Assembly: GCF_000158475.2 (NCBI RefSeq)
Contig: NZ_KI392031.1
Location: 62,001-126,000 of the forward strand
Length of the DNA: 64,000 nt
Reading direction: 5' to 3'
From: Oxalobacter paraformigenes
GTDB taxonomy: Bacteria > Pseudomonadota > Gammaproteobacteria > Burkholderiales > Burkholderiaceae_D
Shown: positions 61,316 to 64,000 of the stretch, piece by piece
Numbering within the stretch: position 1 is the first letter of the stretch
Layout of the letters: each line of letters opens with the position of its first letter
Program-made: the position numbers and the translations under genes
Notes under the pieces: generated by a model
The model's database searches: none
Seen by the model: the letters and a program-made list of their open reading frames with translations, nothing else
Told to the model about the DNA's origin: nothing

Positions 61316-62995
61316 ATGACCCAACAAGAATTGCCGGGTACGGGTATATCCGGCCCGCGCGAGGCGATGGAATACGATGTCGTGATTGTCGGCGCCGGGC
61401 CGGCCGGTCTGTCGGCCGCCATCCGGATAAAACAGCTGGCGCAGGAAAAGGGAGCGGATATCTCGGTTTGCGTGCTGGAAAAAGGTTCGGAACCCGGCGC
61501 GCATATCCTGTCCGGCGCCGTCATGGATCCTGTCGCGCTGACGGAACTGTTTCCGGACTGGAAAGACCGGGGAGCGCCTGTTTCCGTGGCTGTTTCCGAA
61601 GACCGTTTTCTGTTTCTGAGTGAAAAGAAAGCCTTGAAAACGCCGGGATGGATGTTGCCCGGCGCGATGCGAAATGAAGGCAACTATGTCGTTTCGCTGG
61701 CCAATCTCGTCCGTTGGCTGGCGCAGCAGGCCGAAGAACTCGGGGTGGACGTTTTTCCGGGCTTTGCGGCCGTCGAGGTCCTGTATGACGAACAGGGCGC
61801 CGTCAGGGGGGTGGCTACCGGCAACATGGGAATCGGCAGGGACGGCAGGCCGACTCCCGGTTTCCAGCCCGGTATGGAACTGTACGCCCGGTACACTTTT
61901 TTCGCTGAAGGCGCGAGAGGGCAACTGGGCAAGGAAGTTATCGCGAAATTCGGACTTGACCGGGGATGCGATCCGCAGAGCTATGCCATCGGCATCAAGG
62001 AAATATGGAAGGTGAACCCGGCGGTTCATCAGCCCGGGCTGGTGGTGCACACGGCAGGGTGGCCACTGGACGCGGGAACCTATGGCGGTTCCTTTATGTA
62101 TCACATGGAAAAGGGTGAAGTCGCCATCGGCCTGACAGTCGGACTGGCTTACAAAAACCCTTATTTGTCGCCGTTCGGGGAATTCCAGCGTTACAAGACG
62201 CACCCGGCAATCAGGCGTTTTCTGGAAGGGGGAGAGCGGATCGCTTACGGCGCCCGTGCGATTGCCGCCGGCGGCATTCAGGCCTTGCCGGAAGTGGTTT
62301 TTCCGGGAGGGACGTTACTGGGATGCGACGCGGGCTTTATGAACGGAGGCCGCATCAAGGGGATTCATGCCGCCATCAAGTCGGGAATGCTGGCGGCCGA
62401 GGCGGCGTTTGCCGCACTGGCAGAAGGCAGAAAACAGGATGTTCTGAAGGCGTATCCTGACGCTTTCAGAACATCCTGGCTGTATGACGAGCTGCTTAAA
62501 GTGCGCAATTTCAAGCCGTGGATGGGCCGCAATCTGTATTGGGGAAGCCTGATGTTCGGTATCGATCAGGTTGTTTTCCGCGGGAAAGCGCCCTGGACAC
62601 TTCATCGCCGGAAAGCGGATCACGAATATCTGTTGCCCGCGTCGGAATGCAAACCGGTCGAGTATCCCAAACCGGACGGAAAACTGACGTTCGATATCGC
62701 TTCATCGCTGTATCTGTCGGGAACGATGCATGAGGAAAACCAGCCGTCCCATTTGACGCTGAAAAACCCGGATGTGCCGGTTGCCGTCAATTTGCCGGTT
62801 TATGCCGGGCCTGAAGCCCGTTACTGTCCAGCGGCGGTTTACGAATATGTTACCGGTTCCGAAGGAAAAACACGTCTTCAGATCAACGCCGCCAATTGCC
62901 TGCATTGCAAGACATGTGACATCAAGGACCCGACGCAAAATATCGTCTGGATTGCGCCTGAAGGGGGCGGTGGCCCCAACTATCCGGAAATGTAG
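61316..62995 (+). CDS. Electron transfer flavoprotein-ubiquinone oxidoreductase
   Basis: A 559-residue membrane-associated enzyme that passes electrons from ETF to the quinone pool. The FAD-binding VVIVGAGPAGLSAAIRI is near the N-terminus, then LEKGSEPGAHILSGAVMDP. The quinone-site region has GTYGGSFMYHMEKGEVAIGL, GGIQALPEVVFPGG and GCDAGFMNGGRIKGIHAAIK. The C-terminal 4Fe-4S motif is NAANCLHCKTCDIKDPTQNI with GGGGPNYPEM at the end. No etfA/etfB is in the window. If the cell also makes rhodoquinone through RquA, this enzyme could use that pool. Confidence 0.95.
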   Translation: MTQQELPGTGISGPREAMEYDVVIVGAGPAGLSAAIRIKQLAQEKGADISVCVLEKGSEPGAHILSGAVMDPVALTELFPDWKDRGAPVSVAVSEDRFLFLSEKKALKTPGWMLPGAMRNEGNYVVSLANLVRWLAQQAEELGVDVFPGFAAVEVLYDEQGAVRGVATGNMGIGRDGRPTPGFQPGMELYARYTFFAEGARGQLGKEVIAKFGLDRGCDPQSYAIGIKEIWKVNPAVHQPGLVVHTAGWPLDAGTYGGSFMYHMEKGEVAIGLTVGLAYKNPYLSPFGEFQRYKTHPAIRRFLEGGERIAYGARAIAAGGIQALPEVVFPGGTLLGCDAGFMNGGRIKGIHAAIKSGMLAAEAAFAALAEGRKQDVLKAYPDAFRTSWLYDELLKVRNFKPWMGRNLYWGSLMFGIDQVVFRGKAPWTLHRRKADHEYLLPASECKPVEYPKPDGKLTFDIASSLYLSGTMHEENQPSHLTLKNPDVPVAVNLPVYAGPEARYCPAAVYEYVTGSEGKTRLQINAANCLHCKTCDIKDPTQNIVWIAPEGGGGPNYPEM

Positions 62996-63135
62996 GTATC
63001 TCATGCAAAAATAAAACAGCCTGGCAGGCGGAATACCGTTTTTTCTGATCCGGTTCCGTATTTCACGAGTAAGGATGAGGTAAGATTGAATCATCCCGGA
63101 ACAATCGTTGACGTTCGGACTTTGGAGGAAATACG

Positions 63136-64000
63136 ATGCAAAATGCGCTAACGCCTGCTGAAGTGCTGGAACTCGTCATTCGTGGCGATTACCACGATCC
63201 TTTTTCCGTATTGGGCATGCACCGGGAAAGGGGCAAACTTGTTGTGAGAGCGCTGTTGCCGGGGGCGGTTTCCGCGGCGGTCGTCGATGGAAAAACAGGA
63301 AATATACTGGTCCCGATGCAAAGGCTGGGCGATACGGCCTTGCTGTTTGCGGAGATACCCGGACGCAAGGAGTTGTTCCGGTACCGGCTGAAAATCGACT
63401 GGGGAACGCATGAACAGGAACTGGAAGACGCCTACCGTTTTCCTCCCGTTCTCGGCGATATCGATGTCTGGCTGCTTTCCGAAGGCACGCATCACCGGCC
63501 TTATGAGAAACTGGGCGCGCATCCGGCCGTTATGGACGGCGTGTCCGGCGTCAGTTTTGCTGTCTGGGCGCCCAACGCGCAGCGGGTTTCGGTGGTCGGC
63601 GATTTCAACGGCTGGGACGGCCGCCGGCACATGATGCGTTTCCGGCATGAATGCGGCGTCTGGGAAATGTTTGTCCCACATGTCATGCCGGGCGATCTGT
63701 ACAAATATGAAATCAGGGATATTGACGGGAATGTCCGGCTGAAGGCCGATCCGTATGCTTTTCGTTCACAGTTGCGGCCGGATACGGCGTCCATCGTGCA
63801 CTGGCTGCCTCCTGTCGCGCCATCGGACGAAGTACGCAAGGCGGCGAATGCGCTGGATGCGCCTGTCAGCATATACGAGGTTCATCTGGGATCGTGGAGG
63901 ACACCGGAAGACGGTCGCCGCTGGCTGTCTTATCGGGAGCTGGCGGAACAACTGGTTCCATATGTCAAAAGTCTCGCGTTTACCCATATCGAGCTGATGC
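63136..64000 (+). CDS. glgB: 1,4-alpha-glucan branching enzyme GlgB, N-terminal part (cut by window end)
   Basis: The frame from ATG 63136, preceded by GGAGGAAA, stays open to the window end (288 codons). It begins with a GlgB N1 domain containing YHDPFSVLGMHRERGKLVVR, followed by a CBM48 domain with GVSFAVWAPNAQRVSVVGDF and NGWDGRRHMM. The start of the catalytic domain follows with VSIYEVHLGSWR. GlgB adds alpha-1,6 branches to glycogen. The catalytic Asp/Glu residues lie beyond the window. The presence of the extra N1 domain indicates the long GlgB form. Other glg genes, if present, lie downstream. Confidence 0.95.
   Translation, partial: MQNALTPAEVLELVIRGDYHDPFSVLGMHRERGKLVVRALLPGAVSAAVVDGKTGNILVPMQRLGDTALLFAEIPGRKELFRYRLKIDWGTHEQELEDAYRFPPVLGDIDVWLLSEGTHHRPYEKLGAHPAVMDGVSGVSFAVWAPNAQRVSVVGDFNGWDGRRHMMRFRHECGVWEMFVPHVMPGDLYKYEIRDIDGNVRLKADPYAFRSQLRPDTASIVHWLPPVAPSDEVRKAANALDAPVSIYEVHLGSWRTPEDGRRWLSYRELAEQLVPYVKSLAFTHIELM

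Overview
The window is a bacterial chromosome segment at roughly 50% G+C, with Gram-negative and betaproteobacterial gene content (Burkholderiales). Supporting gene orders are dusB-fis, ruvC-ruvA-ruvB, rpsP-rimM-trmD-rplS, gmk-rpoZ-spoT, bamD divergent from rluD-pgeF, and tyrS divergent from an M23 peptidase plus anmK. The moderate G+C, a malate synthase G, an oxamate amidohydrolase-like enzyme and a rhodoquinone gene make me think of Oxalobacteraceae close to Oxalobacter. That is an inference from memory, not a database match.

Layout. 1-1.4 kb: end of an EAL protein, a decayed acetolactate-synthase-like fragment and tRNA-Lys. 1.5-5 kb: tsaD, ackA and rquA. 5-7.2 kb: the rpsP-rimM-trmD-rplS operon ending in a strong terminator. 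7.2-11.3 kb: a Nudix CoA pyrophosphatase, a CobD/CbiB-family membrane protein and relA. 11.3-18.1 kb: a gene-poor stretch whose only large gene is glcB, with a small membrane protein and a Lar-like zinc-ribbon protein at its left edge and tRNA-Leu at its right edge. 18.2-26.2 kb: an unbroken minus-strand run (ABM protein, mutT, ruvB, ruvA, ruvC, purH, fis, dusB, a histidine phosphatase, a YbhB protein, dtd). 26.5-31.7 kb: a three-gene phosphorelay (hybrid kinase, Hpt, REC/HD-GYP/PAS/GGDEF output). 31.7-44.9 kb: mostly housekeeping genes (anmK, M23 peptidase, tyrS, spoT, rpoZ, gmk, bamD, rluD, pgeF, rimO, metC, LOG). 45.5-56.4 kb: a mixed region with a secreted GGT-family hydrolase, a porin pseudogene, serS, gdhA, a dCache-GGDEF sensor, an XRE regulator and a broken autotransporter. 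56.4-64 kb: rarA, a Nudix ADP-ribose pyrophosphatase, a cold-shock gene, a Bcr/CflA transporter, a YbgC thioesterase, ETF-quinone oxidoreductase and the start of glgB.

How the genes fit together. Most of the window is core translation, tRNA modification, DNA repair and (p)ppGpp machinery; both a synthetase-type RelA and a bifunctional-type SpoT are present. Cyclic-di-GMP turnover is represented by three large proteins, one of which appears to carry both synthesis and breakdown domains under a phosphorelay. The metabolic genes point to C2 metabolism (glyoxylate to malate, acetate kinase, possibly oxamate to oxalate) and to a low-potential quinone pool (RquA, perhaps linked to ETF-QO). Three decayed genes (acetolactate synthase, porin, autotransporter) and two long gene-free stretches around glcB indicate gene loss.
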